A DNA stretch of 64,000 nucleotides from Symsagittifera roscoffensis (taxonomy: Eukaryota; Xenacoelomorpha; Acoela; Convolutidae). A program made the translations under genes and the position numbers. Below the pieces are notes generated by a model, which did no database searches, was not told the DNA's origin, and saw only the letters and a list, made by a program, of their open reading frames with translations. Each line of letters starts with the position of its first letter. Position 1 is the first letter of the stretch. Positions 26,430 through 37,701 of the stretch are shown here, piece after piece. The stretch covers positions 4,690,647-4,754,646 of the forward strand of contig NC_087067.1 in the NCBI RefSeq assembly GCF_963678635.1, given 5' to 3'.

Positions 26430-26846
26430 GGGGCAGTACAACAGTGCCGAAGTACAACAGTGCCGAAAATGAAAACTTTGTTCAACAGTGCCGAAAATGG
26501 AAACTTTGTTCAACAGTGCCGGAATTTAAAACTTTATTCAACAGTGCCGTAAATTTGAACAAATTTCAACATATTAATTGCGGCAATCAAAAATTAAACA
26601 GCGTTCGTTTACAATCTTAAGTAAAACTTTAAGATTTTGAGCGAGAAAATTTGCAGCTTACATGTTTTGGCGCCAAAATAATTGTTTACTTTGCAGTTGC
26701 AGACATATTGGCGCCAAAATTGGAGTGATTTTCTTTGATAATTAGCGCCAGTAATTTCCCTCTCTTTAGAAAATTCCTGTAAATTATTCTGAACTTTTCC
26801 CGCCTTTTTCGGCACTGTTGTACTTCGGCACTGTTGAGCGCGCCCC
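26430..26846. mobile_element. 417-bp non-autonomous DNA transposon (MITE), copy 2
   Basis: Duplicate of the element at 24137 including its flanking CTGAAAA repeats. It was therefore copied with its host block and not by an independent insertion. Confidence 0.85.
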
Positions 26847-27442
26847 CTGAAAAATGAAATTCAGCTAAACAAATTTATTTGGCCTTGATTCGCCGTCAGT
26901 ATTCTGGAACACAAATTTTAAAACAGAGCAATATTTTTTTGATACAACATTTTGTAATATTAAGTTTCAAAAAACAAAATAAGAAAAATTCGTCATTTGA
27001 TAGCTAATTTTTTCATAATTTTTTGTTTGAGGTCTCAATTAAGTTCAACTGCCTAAAATAATTTCATGGTTCATAATGAAGAAAAAAACTTTTCAATTGA
27101 AGGTTAAGATTTATCTGATTCAGTGCTTTAGAACCCATCGGTTCTTATGAGACCTTTGTTAAGTTAAATTCTAATGAAAATAGGTTAAATTGTTGTGTAA
27201 ATCAGATCGTGTTTAATTATAGTTATCTAATGAAATAAACTGCTTAGGTGGTGCTGATTCGTCAGGAATGATAAGAAAAACTGACTTCTCCTCTTCGCCT
27301 TTTTGCTTTTATCGCAAAAAAATGAGATATTTACAAAAGTTTTTTCATCAATAACTGAGATTATTAGTCTCACTTGAGAAGACAAAATTGAGTTTGGCGT
27401 GAGAAAGAAATTGCAACAAGCCGACTTAGCAATTAACTGAAA

Positions 27443-27683
27443 GGCCCATAAATTAATTATTTCATGCGGCGGCGCGTCTTTGGTCCAAGCTAATACAGGT
27501 CCATTGAGGCGGGTCACTATTTACGTGGCAATCAGCAATCTATTCAGCCATCAAAAGTTGGCGTTCGAAGCGAGCATAAAACGGCCCGGATCATGGCCAA
27601 AAGCCATTTTATTAACCTCCAGTAGCCTAAAAACAAGACTACTTGATATCAGGGAAAGCCGTGAATATTCCGATTGCCCCTAA
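27443..27683. other. GC-richer conserved module, copy 2 of 3
   Basis: Same module as at 25150-25390 and essentially identical to it, because it lies inside the recent 2.26-kb duplication. Confidence 0.4.
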
Positions 27684-28979
27684 TCAGTGTCAACTAACTC
27701 TGTGTAAAAAATGAACTTAAAATTCGAAGCTTTCGGACAAAAAACCTCGGTTACTTGAACTCGGTAGTTGATATATTCAATGGAGTACAGTTTTTTCAAT
27801 TTAAACGCTTGTGTCTTTAGCCAAATAAAAAATATTACACAACCCAAGCACAAATTCTGCATTTTTTCAAAAATCGGAAGAAAATCAGACAAAAAAATCT
27901 TTTACTTTGTTCAAAAGTCGGAAAAACAATGCTTTGAAACAAAAAAGTAGAATAACTTGCGGCTAAGACTAAGGTTTGACAACATTTCTTTCATAATAAT
28001 CTTATAAAAAACCTTAGTTTTCTAAATATGTTTTCATGTAATATTAATGATCGTATCTTTGAACACTTACACTAGAACAGTGTATTCCTATTTAGAGCAT
28101 TAGGTTGGTAGAAAAGGATCAGAGTGACAAATTTTGGGTACAGACTCCAAACAATCCACTGTAAACTCATAAAACTTCAAAACGATCCCTAATTTAAAAA
28201 ACGCTTCTCAGCGAGTAGCTTACTACACATTATTTACTATTTTTTAATAGATAAAAGTATCAATTATTTTGTTAATATTGGCAAATTTTTTCAAAGTTGA
28301 GATTTTGTTTTCCTGTTCGAAGTCCTCCGAAGTTTTTTTCAATTATTCTAAGTACTTAAAAAAAAATTTGCGTTGGTTTTTCACCCTGTTCATCGTCGCC
28401 TTCGATTGGAAAATAAGAGTCTGTGACTTTGCAGAAAAAGGTTTAAAACAAAAATAATCTAATTGATCAGTTGCGTTAAATTGACTAGTGAGTTAATGTG
28501 AGTAACAAAAAATCCGCAACTTGGTGACTTTTTCGGTCAGTCAAAATAATTAAGTGAGCGTATTTTTGAAAAACAATTACCTCATTTGCAATTCTCCTAA
28601 TGTCTATCATACTGCGGAAACTTTAACTGGCAATTTAGATTTCTTAAAAATGGAGAGTGGTTAAAAGTCAGATGAGAAAAGTTCCAGCTTATTATTTCGT
28701 TTATTATTAAACATGACTATAAATAATTATAACTACAAAAACTGGGAAGTTTTGCAATAAAGTCATTAAATTCACGTTAACACTTTACTTATGAAAATTT
28801 GGCGATTTAGATTTTTAAAAAATTCAGCGAATCAAACTTTGCGATGTTATGAAAGCTTAAATTAATTAAACTTTTTCACTTAATGAGGAGAATAATATTT
28901 CCACACACGGGTTATAACTGTTAGCACCCACGGCTTAAAACTTGAACCAAAAAAAATTGATTTTCAATTTTTTTTTCAG

Positions 28980-29007
28980 GTAAAAAATGTGCATCATAAC
29001 TCAAGGG
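28980..29007 (+). other. Candidate 28-nt microexon, copy 1 of 4
   Basis: TTTTTTTTTCAG ends at 28979 and GTAAGTTTTCGG starts at 29008, bracketing exactly 28 bases (GTAAAAAATGTGCATCATAA... ending AAGGG). The arrangement recurs at 30616-30643, 34421-34448 and 36182-36209 with the same 28-base spacing. Both splice signals match animal consensus well. A second, weaker acceptor/donor pair lies at about 29239-29264. No adjoining coding exon is recognised, so this may be a non-coding transcript or a decayed gene. Confidence 0.35.
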
Positions 29008-30615
29008 GTAAGTTTTCGGTACTTGAAACTGGTAGTCGTGTCTATTTAAAATCCAAATGAGTTTGTGCTTATACTTTTTGTTAAATGGCATAATTGACTT
29101 AACCCAATCCAATTGAGAGCCATAATATGCAATCTCAATTGTGATAAAAGCTGAGAAAAGATGCACAAAGTGTTTATTAGTCATTAACCAGGAGAAAAAC
29201 TAAAACGAGATAAAAAATTTCCCCTTATTTTTTTTCAGCTAATTGTTTATTATGATAATTCAAGGTGTAATACTTTTTATATTTGGCCAGGAAAAGTCCT
29301 ATTCTTCTTCTTGTAGTATGCAATTAATCTAACCATAAAAAACCAAAAGAATCGTTGAGAAAAATGTACGTTTTTTCTGTTTGCTGGTTTCTAGCATTCA
29401 GAGTCCAAGAAGCGGAAAAAAATCTCATAATTGATTTACCCCGGTAAATTTTTCATCAAATTAATGACCTTAATTGAGGTTGTCAGTAATTCACGTTCAT
29501 AATCGTTCATAATCAATTTAAAACTACTATTATAAACTAATTTTTTTCAAAGCAAAAAAAAATACTTTTTAAAAGATTGTAATCCGCTATAAAGGATCAT
29601 TAAGAATTTCTTCCTTTCAATAATTAGTCAGACATGATCAAAATTTTTTTGAGTAGTTCAAAACCTAAGCGTTGCTTTCGTAATACAAAAATTGAGTTAT
29701 TACAAGCAAAACTTAATTGCTTTAACAGTCTTCTTCTTTTCTTTTTAACTTCATATTTTTTTCTTTTACATCTCTTTAAATTTTTAAATGTTGCTGCCTT
29801 TCATACTTCTACCAAAACATGAATCTCCCCTGCATGCAAACCTCAAAACTTGATCTGAATTTTGCAGTTTCTATCAAATTTTTTTTTTGGCCGGTTTTTT
29901 CAATATCGAGATTTTTAGTGATTGTTTGTAATTCCGAAGTTTTTTCCCGAATCCGAATTTTTTTCCAATTTTTCTAAGTATTTTAGAACATTGTTGCCAA
30001 GGTTTTCAATCCTACATGACCATCGCCCTCGATTGGAAAATACAAGTCTGTGATTTTGCAGAAAATTATTAAAAATAATAATCTAATTGATCAGTTGCGC
30101 TAAACTGACTAGTGAGTAAATGTGAGTAACAAAAAATTCACAACTAATAATTTTTGGACTTGCCTGAGTAAGTATCAGATTTTTGGTCAGTCATAATAAT
30201 TAAGAAAAAGCATTTTTGAAAACCATTAATTCCTTTGCAATACTCCTAATGTCTATCATAATGCGGAAACTGTAACTGGCAATTTTGATTTTTTTTAAAA
30301 TGAAGATTGGTTAAAAATCAGATGAGAATATTTCTAGCTTATAATTCGTTCAATATTAATCATTCCTATAAATATTTATAACTATGAAAATAGGGATTTT
30401 TTTAGTTTAGGGAAGTCATTTAATTCAAGCTAACACGACTTGAAAATTTAGCGATTTCAGTTCAAAAACAATTCAGCGAACCATATTTTGCGACGTTGTG
30501 AAAGCTGAAATTAAATAAAACTTTTTCAAGCAATAAGGAGAATTTTTTCCAGTTTTTGTTAGCGACCACGGGCTTAATTTTAAACGAAAAAAATGATTTC
30601 AATTTTTTTTTTCAG

Positions 30616-30643
30616 GTAAAAAAGGTGCATCATAACTCAAGGG
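30616..30643 (+). other. Candidate 28-nt microexon, copy 2 of 4
   Basis: Diverged internal copy with the same TTTTTTTTTCAG acceptor, GGGTAAGTTTTCGG donor context and 28-base length. It differs from copy 1 by G for T in the middle. Confidence 0.35.
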
Positions 30644-30944
30644 GTAAGTTTTCGGTACTTGATCAGAAAACAGCGTGCTCTTCTTCTGATTTTCAGAAAG
30701 TTTTCAACTTCTGGTTTCTTTAAATAAAAACCAAAGTGAGTTGTTGAGAAAAGTCTTTATCTTTTAACTTTGCTAATAACCTTTTCCAATATTTCAACTT
30801 TGAGCGGAAGATTGCGCCAAACCATATGTGTCCAAAACTTTATTCGGTTTGTCTTCTTAAAAATTTTGTCATTCTAGGTGTCTTAAAAAAGCACGCATTA
30901 TTTTTTCGTCGATTTGACAATAGAACAAAAGTTTTGAATTTTTT

Positions 30945-31390
30945 TTGAAGTAACGATCCTACCCAGAATTAACAAACTGGAACCAGTTCTAAACTAGAAT
31001 TTATACTTGGTTATAAAAATAATTCTCTTATTCTATAAAATATTCTTCTAACCAATCATATTCCAAAACCAATCATAATTTGTTAAATTTGACAAAAAAA
31101 CAAAGTTTTGAATTTCTTTTCAAGTAACGATCCTACCCAGAATTAACAAACTGGAACCAGTTCCAAACTAGAATTTATATTTGGTTTGAAATATAATTCT
31201 CTTATTCTCTAAAATATTCTTCTAACCAATGATATTCCAAAACCAATCATAATTTGCTAATTTTGACAAAAAAAACAAAGTTTTTAATTCTTTTTCTTGA
31301 AATAACGATCCTACCCAGAATTAACGAACTAGAACCAGTTCTAAACTAGAATTTATAATTGGTTATAAATACATTTTTCTAATTCTTTAA
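30945..31390 (+). repeat. Three tandem ~172-bp U3-like repeats (unit A)
   Basis: Units beginning AACGATCCTACCCAGAATTA start near 30952, 31124 and 31300. Each contains ACTGGAACCAGTTCTAAACT (or a close variant), a TATA-rich segment and AACCAATCATATTCC. The third unit runs straight into the LTR. Repeated promoter-proximal blocks of this kind are typical of retroviral U3 enhancers, but the downstream LTR has a single copy. Confidence 0.8.
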
Positions 31391-31698
31391 AATATTCAAC
31401 TAACCAATCATATTCCAAAACTAATATTAACACTTATTTGTAAGTGCTGAAACTACTTGTAGTTTTAGCACCAGAGAAATTTGAATTAAACTTAGAATAC
31501 AGTTATCTAGAAACTAACTCGCATAAACCAGTATACACTAGATCTATTGAGACTAGGAGATATAAGAGTAAGATTAAGATTGGTCTTTGACTAAGAAGTT
31601 GCACGAATCTATCCGGCCGAAAATAAGATAGCGTGACGAGCAGACGGTGAACTTTATCTGAAATTACTCTATGAGTACAGTAATCCATACATAACTCA
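31330..31698 (+). repeat. LTR, orphan copy in unit A
   Basis: It matches the LTR at 36896-37263 nearly base for base. It contains CCAAT (~31413), a stem-loop at 31444-31471 with one G-to-A-type mismatch in the arm, and the end ACATAACTCA followed two bases later by the primer-binding sequence TGGTGCGCC (31701-31709). It is followed only by leader sequence that breaks off near 32690, so it is not a complete element. Confidence 0.85.
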
Positions 31699-31790
31699 TC
31701 TGGTGCGCCTAAAAGTCTCGAACAAGACTATAACTAACTTAGATTTTGAAAAAATAGATTTTAGAATTAGACAATTGCAAAATTACAAAA

Positions 31791-32027
31791 ATGCTTCATG
31801 AATTAGACAATTTACTAGAAATGTCTCTCCGACTCAATAGATCACCGCCAATTTTCCAAACAATACCAGAAATACCACGTATTGCGAGAAGACCAAAGAC
31901 AAGGCACGATATACGATTAGGAAGAAATCTACCGATTCATTTCATGATATTACAACGGAAACCGGATCAAACCTATGTGTTTAGAATCCTTTCCGCAGTA
32001 AATTTAGATTTTCATTTACTGAGATGA
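31791..32027 (+). pseudogene. 78-codon leader reading frame, copy A
   Basis: An ATG frame 82 bases after the primer-binding site, identical to copy B (37356) except for three amino-acid changes. It is basic and arginine-rich (RIARRPKTRHDIRLGRN). It may be the N-terminus of a spliced Gag or a small leader peptide; the surrounding copy is detached from any gag. No family recognised. Confidence 0.35.
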
Positions 32028-32936
32028 AATTTGAAGAAATCATTCAGTAACCTTAATGGTGCTTAACCTATTATTTATACAATAACGACTGATAAAAAGA
32101 ACACAAGACGTTCCCTCCAAAAACCTGCAGTAAGTTAAAACATTTTGAATGAAAAAATTTATTGAATAAAAATACAAAAATTAGTTAACACAAAAACTCA
32201 TCGTAAGTTTTAATAACCTGTCATATCATTTCTTCATCCCAGCTTCATCACCTAAAAAATAACAGCAACTTACACGAAACTAACATCATCTGAACCTTAA
32301 TTTTAAACTTTTAACACTTAAATCTTTACATTAAACTTTATCAAGGCTTATCCTAGTTTTCTCTTAAATTATCTTAACTTAAATAACAGATCATCAAGGC
32401 TTACCTTGGATCTTTATGGTCACTTAAATTTTTTATTTTCCGATCATCAAGACTTTCCTTGGATCAAACAGAACAATTTTGTTCTCCCACACACATTTTA
32501 AAGTGTCTAATGACCGCAAACGTCGATACACTACCCAACCCTTATCAACAACCCAGGACTAATAAAATTTTTTAAAAAAAACTAACTATTTTAATTACGA
32601 TAAACTGTGAAAAACTTCGGTTACTCAACCTTCACTTGATTCCCTTCCTCTTAGATGACCCAGGCTAAAACACTTGAACTTAGTAAGTCATAAAATAGTC
32701 TTAGTAAGTCATATTATAATTATCTAATGAAATGAACTGCTTAGGTGGTGCTGATACGTCAGGAATGATAAGAAAAATTGACTTCTCCTCTTCTCCTTTT
32801 TGCTTTTATCGCAAAAAAATGAGATTTTTACAAAAGTTTCATCAATAACTGAGATTATCAGTCTCACTTGAGAAGACAAAATTGAGTTCGGCTTGAGAAA
32901 GAAACTGCAACAAGCCGACTTAGCAGTTTACTGAAA

Positions 32937-33176
32937 GGCCCATAAATTAATTATTTCATGCGGCGGCGCGTCTTTGGTCCAAGCTAATACAGGTCCATTG
33001 AGGCGGGTCACTATTTACGTGGCAATCAGCAATCAATTCAGCCATCAAAAGTTGGCGTTCGAAGCGAGCATAAAATGGTTCGGAACATGGCCAAAAGCCA
33101 TTTTATTAACCTCCAGTAGCTTACAAACAAGACTACTTGAATATCAGGGAAAGCCGTGAATATTCCGATTGCCCCT
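32937..33176. other. GC-richer conserved module, copy 3 of 3
   Basis: The most diverged of the three copies: ATGGTTCGGAACATGGCC replaces ACGGCCCGGATCATGGCC, and a one-base insertion near 33140 shifts the 67-codon frame seen in the other two. That argues against protein coding. Confidence 0.4.
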
Positions 33177-34420
33177 AATCAGTGTCAACTAACTCTATCT
33201 AAAAAATAAACTTAAAATTCAAAGCTTTCGGACAAAAAACCTCGGCTACTTGAACTCGGTAGTTGATATCTTCAATGGAGTACAATTTTTTCAATTTAAA
33301 CGCTTGTGTCTTTGACCAAATAAAAAATTTGACTAAATAAAACTCACCCCAAGCATACATATTCTGCTTTTTTCAAAAATCGGAAAAAATCAAGCAAAAA
33401 AATCTTTTATTTTGTTCAAAAGTCGGAAAAACAATGCTTTGAAACAAAAAAGTAGAATAATTTGCTTTCATGTAATATTAATGATTGTATCTTTGAACAC
33501 TTACACTAGAAGCGTGTTTTCCTATTTAGACCATTCGGTTGGTAAAAAAGGATCAGAGTGACAAATTTTGGGTACAGACTCCAAACAATCCACATCCACT
33601 GTAAACTCTTAAAACTTCAAAACAATCCCTAATTTAAAAAAAGCTTCTCAGCGAGTAGCTTACTACACATTATTTACTATTATTTAATAGATAAAAGTAT
33701 CAATTATTTTGTTTTTAATATTGGCAAATTTTTTCAAAGTTGAGATTTTTTTTACCTGTTCGAAGTCCTCCGAAGTTTTTTTCAATTATTCTAAGTACTT
33801 TAACAAAATTTTGCGTTGGTTTTTCACCCTATTCATCGTCGCCTTCGATTGGAAAATAAGAGTCTGTGACTTTGCAGAAAAAGTTTAAAACAAAAATAAT
33901 CTAATTGATCAGTTGCGTTAAATTGACTAGTGAGTTAATGTGAGTAACAAAAAATCCGCAATTTGGTGACTTTTTCGGTCAGTCAAAATAATTAAGTGAG
34001 CGTATTTTTGAAAAACAATTACCTCATTTGCAATTCTCCTAATGTCTATCATAATGCGGAAACTTTAACTGGCAATTTAGATTTCTTAAAAATGGAGAGT
34101 GGTTAAAAGTCAGATGAGAAAAGTTCCAGCTTATTATTTCGTTTATTATTAAACATGACTATAAATAATTATAACTACGAAAACTGGGAAGTTTTGCAGT
34201 AAAGTCATTAAGTTCACGTTAACACTTTACTTATGAAAATCTGGCGATTTAGATTTTTAAAAAATTCAGCGAATCAAACTTTGCGATGTTATGAAAGCTT
34301 AAATTATTAAACTTTTTCATTTAATGAGGAGAATAATATTTCCACACACGGTTTATAACTGTTAGCACCCACGGCTTAAAACTTGAACCAAAAAAAATTG
34401 ATTTTCAATTTTTTTTTCAG

Positions 34421-34448
34421 GTAAAAAATGTGCATCATAACTCAAGGG
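34421..34448 (+). other. Candidate 28-nt microexon, copy 3 of 4
   Basis: Unit B counterpart of 28980-29007, identical in the 28 bases and in both splice signals. Confidence 0.35.
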
Positions 34449-36181
34449 GTAAGTTTTCGGTACTTGAAACTGGTAGTCGTGTCTATTTAAAATCCAAATG
34501 AGTTTGTGCTTAGTACTTTTTGTTAAATGGCATAATTGACTTAACCCAATCAAATTGAGAGCCATAATATGCAATCTCAATTGTGATAAAAGCTGAGAAA
34601 AGATGCACAAAATGTTCATTAGTCATTAACCAGGAGAAAAACTAAAACGAGATAAAAAATTTCCCTTTATTTTTTTTCAGCTAATTGTTTATAATGATAA
34701 TTCAAGGTGTAATCAGCTGAGAAAAGATGCACAAAGTGTTTATTAGTCATTAACCAGGAGAAAAACTAAAACGAGATAAAAAATTTCCCTTTATTTTTTT
34801 TCAGCTAATTGTTTATAATGATAATTCAAGGTGTAATACTTTTGATATTTGGCCAGGAAAAGTCCTATTCTTCTTCTTGTAGTATGCAATTAATCTAACC
34901 GTAAAAAACCAAAAAAATCGTTGAGAAAAATGTACGTTTTTTTTTTGTTTTCTGGTTTCTAGCATTCAGAGTCCAAGAAGCGGAAAAAAATCTCATAATT
35001 GATTTACCCCGGTAAATTTTTCATCAAATTAATGACCTTAATTGAGGTTGTCAGTAATTCACGTTCATAATCGTTCATAATCAATTTAAAACTACTATTA
35101 TAAACTAATTTTTTTCAAAGCAAAAAAATTACTTTTTTAAAAGATTATAATCCGCTATAAAGGATCATTAAGAATTTCTTCCTTTCAATAATTAGTCAGA
35201 CATGATCAAAATTTTTTTGAGTATTTCAAAACCTAAGCGTTGCTTTCGTAATACAGAAATTGAGTTATTACAAGAAAACTTAATTGTTTTAACAGACTTC
35301 TTCTTTTCTTTTTAACTTCATATTTTTTTCTTTTACATCTCTTTAAATTTTTAAATGTTGCTGCCTTTCATACTTCTACCAAAATATGAATCTCCCCTGC
35401 ATGCAAACCTCAAAACTTGATCTGAATTTTGCAGTTTCTATCAATTTTTTTTTTGGCCGGTTTTTTCAAAATCGAGATATTTAGTGATTGTTTGTAATTC
35501 CGAAGTTTTTTCCCGAATCCGAATTTTTTTCCAATTTTTCTAAGTATTTTAGAACATTGTTGCCAGGGTTTTCAATCCTACATGACCATCGCCCTCGATT
35601 GGAAAATACAAGTCTGTGATTTTGCAGAAAATTATTAAAAATAATAATCTAATTGATCAGTTGCGCTAAACTGACTAGTGAGTAAATGTGAGTAACAAAA
35701 AATTCACAACTAAAAATTTTTGGACTTGCCTGAGTAAGTATCAGATTTTTGGTCAGTCATAATTATTAAGAAAAAGCATTTTTGAAAACCATTAATTCCT
35801 TTGCAATTCTCCTAATATCTATCATAATGCGGAAACTGTAACTGGCAATTTTGATTTTTTTTAAAATGAAGATTGGTTAAAAATCAGATGAGAATATTTC
35901 TAGCTTATAATTCGTTCAATATTAATCATTCCTATAAATATTTATAACTATGAAAATAGGGATTTTTTTAGTTTAGGGAAGTCATTTAATTCAAGCTAAC
36001 ACGACTTGAAAATTTAGCGATTTCAGTTCAAAAACAATTCAGCGAACCATATTTTGCGACGTTGTGAAAGCTGAAATTAAATAAAACTTTTTCAAGCAAT
36101 AAGGAGAATTTTTTTCAGTTTTTGTTAGTGACCACGGGCTTAATTTTAAACGAAAAAAATGATTTCAATTTTTTTTTTCAG

Positions 36182-36209
36182 GTAAAAAAGGTGCATCATA
36201 ACTCAAGGG
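36182..36209 (+). other. Candidate 28-nt microexon, copy 4 of 4
   Basis: Unit B counterpart of 30616-30643 with the same splice signals. Confidence 0.35.
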
Positions 36210-36509
36210 GTAAGTTTTCGGTACTTGATCAGAAAACAGCATGCTCTTCTTCTGATTTTCAGAAAGTTTTCAACTTCTGGTTTCTTTAAATAAAAACCAA
36301 AGTGAGTTGTTGAGAAAAGTCTTTATCTTTTAACTTTGCTAATAACCTTTTCCAATATTTCAACTTTGAGCGGAAGATCGCGCCAAACCATATGTGTCCA
36401 AAACTTTATTCGGTTTGTCTTCTTAAAAATTTTGTCATTCTAGGTGTCTTAAAAAAGCACGCATTATTTTTTCGTCGATTTGACAATAGAACAAAAGATT
36501 TGAATTTTT

Positions 36510-36965
36510 TTTTGAAGTAACGATCCTACCCAGAATTAACAAACTGGAACCAGTTCTAAACTAGAATTTATACTTGGTTATAAATATAATTCTCTTATTC
36601 TATAAAATATTCTTCTAACCAATCATATTCCAAAACCAATCATAATTTGTTAATTTTGACAAAAAAACAAAGTTTTCAATTTTTTTTCAAGTAATGATCC
36701 TACCCAGAATTAACAAACTGGAACCAGTTCCAAACCAGAATTTATATTTGGTTTTAAATATAACTCTCTTATTCTCTAAAATATTCTTCTAACCAATGAT
36801 ATTCCAAAACCAATCATAATTTGTTAATTTTGACAAAAAAACAAAGTTTTTAATTCTTTTTCTTGAAATAACGATCCTACCCAGAATTAAACAACTAGAA
36901 CCAGTTCTAAACTAGAATTTATAATTGGTTATAAATATATTTTTCTAATTCTACAAAATATTCAA
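36510..36965 (+). repeat. Three tandem ~175-bp U3-like repeats (unit B)
   Basis: Counterpart of 30945-31390, with units starting near 36517, 36691 and 36869. The third merges into the 5' LTR of the large retroelement. The T-rich half of each unit (ACAAAGTTTT...TCAAGTAA) has no counterpart in the downstream LTR. Confidence 0.8.
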
Positions 36966-37263
36966 CTAACCAATCATATTCCAAAACTAACATTAACACT
37001 TATTTGTAAGTGCTGAAACTACTTGTAGTTTCAGCACCAGAGAAATTTGAATTTACTCTGAATACAGTTATCTAGAAACTAACTCGCATAAACCAGTATA
37101 CACTAGATCTATTGAGACTAGGAGATATAAGAGTAAGATTAAGATTGGTCTTAGACTAAGAAGTTGCACGAATCTATCCGGCCAAAAATAAGATAGCGTG
37201 ACGAGCAGACGGTGAACTTTATCTGAAATTACTCTATGAGTACAGTAATCCATACATAACTCA
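36896..37263 (+). repeat. 5' LTR of the large retroelement
   Basis: Homology with the 3' LTR (58992-59394) starts at TAGAACCAGTTCTAAACTAG (TGGAACC in the 3' copy) and stops exactly at ...CATACATAACTCA. The LTR is thus bounded by TG and CA if the A at position 2 is a mutation. Visible parts are AACCAATCATATTCC (CCAAT), a TATA-rich stretch at about 36918-36945, and two adjacent stem-loops: CACTTA/TAAGTG, then the perfect 13-bp stem GTGCTGAAACTAC/GTAGTTTCAGCAC at 37010-37037. Immediately after the LTR comes the primer-binding site. The 5' limit is uncertain because of the upstream U3 repeats. Confidence 0.85.
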
Positions 37264-37265
37264 TC

Positions 37266-37274
37266 TGGTGCGCC
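37266..37274 (+). promoter_or_regulatory. Primer-binding site (TGGTGCGCC)
   Basis: TGG followed by GCGCC lies two bases after the LTR end, the usual place and form of a site that pairs with the CCA end of a tRNA. It would pair with a tRNA ending GGCGCACCA. The tRNA species cannot be named from this alone. Confidence 0.7.
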
Positions 37275-37355
37275 TAAAAGTCTCGAACAAGACTATAACT
37301 AACTTAGATTTTGAAAAAATAGATTTTAGAATTAGACAATTGCTAAATTACAAAA

Positions 37356-37592
37356 ATGCTACATGAATTAGACAATTTACTAGAAATGTCTCTCCGACTC
37401 AATAGGTCACCGCCAATTTTCCAAACAATACGAGAAATACCACGTATTGCGAGAAGACCAAAGACAAGGCACGATATACGATTAGGAAGAAATCTACCGA
37501 TTCATTTCATGATATTACAACGGAAACCGGAACAAACCTATGTGTTTAGAATCCTTTCCGCAGTAAATTTAGATATTCATTTACTGAGATGA
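37356..37592 (+). CDS. 78-codon leader reading frame, copy B
   Basis: An ATG frame in the retroelement leader starting MLHELDNLLEMSLRLNRSPP, arginine-rich in the middle (ARRPKTRHDIRLGRN). It has stayed open in both copies while showing both silent and replacement differences. TGCA|GTAAGTT, a good splice donor, lies about 100 bases downstream at 37694-37695. The frame could therefore be a first coding exon spliced to gag or env, or a leader peptide. No homology recognised. Confidence 0.35.
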   Translation: MLHELDNLLEMSLRLNRSPPIFQTIREIPRIARRPKTRHDIRLGRNLPIHFMILQRKPEQTYVFRILSAVNLDIHLLR

Positions 37593-37694
37593 AATGTGAA
37601 GAAATCATTCAGTAACCTTAATGGTGCTTAACCTATTATTTATACAATAACGACTGATAAAAAGAACACAAGACGTTCCCTCCAAAAACCTGCA

Positions 37695-37701
37695 GTAAGT
37701 T
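37695..37701 (+). promoter_or_regulatory. Candidate leader splice donor
   Basis: GTAAGTT following TGCA, conserved in unit A at 32130. A second donor-like TCGTAAGTTTT lies about 75 bases further. An env-encoding retroelement needs a leader donor for its subgenomic mRNA, and this is the best candidate. Use is inferred. Confidence 0.4.

Larger units (their letters stand above)
26161..28417. repeat. 2.26-kb duplicated block, copy 2
   Basis: This is the second copy of the block at 23868, at offset 2293 bp. The 36 bp between the blocks contain ATTCGATTATGATCCATT, also seen at ~22565. That sequence therefore marks a recombination junction. Unlike copy 1, this copy continues smoothly into the rest of the 5.5-kb unit. 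Confidence 0.92.
27213..32690. repeat. ~5.5-kb tandem duplication unit A
   Basis: From TAATTATAG-TTATCTAATG to GTAAGTCATAAAATAG the sequence recurs in unit B, with offsets drifting from 5494 to 5565 bp through small indels. In order it holds: the GC-richer module (27443-27683), an older internal duplication (about 28270-29010 and 29885-30650), three tandem ~172-bp U3-like repeats, an LTR, and about 1 kb of retroelement leader. The unit is a piece of host flank plus the 5' end of the retroelement. This implies that tandem duplication happened after the element inserted, with one breakpoint inside the leader. Confidence 0.9.

Noticed and set aside
23863-26485. 109- and 118-codon minus-strand frames repeated in both 2.26-kb blocks as a gene family
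   Set aside because: They begin in the MITE's tandem units and run through AT-rich DNA. Conservation reflects the recent duplication, and composition is not protein-like.
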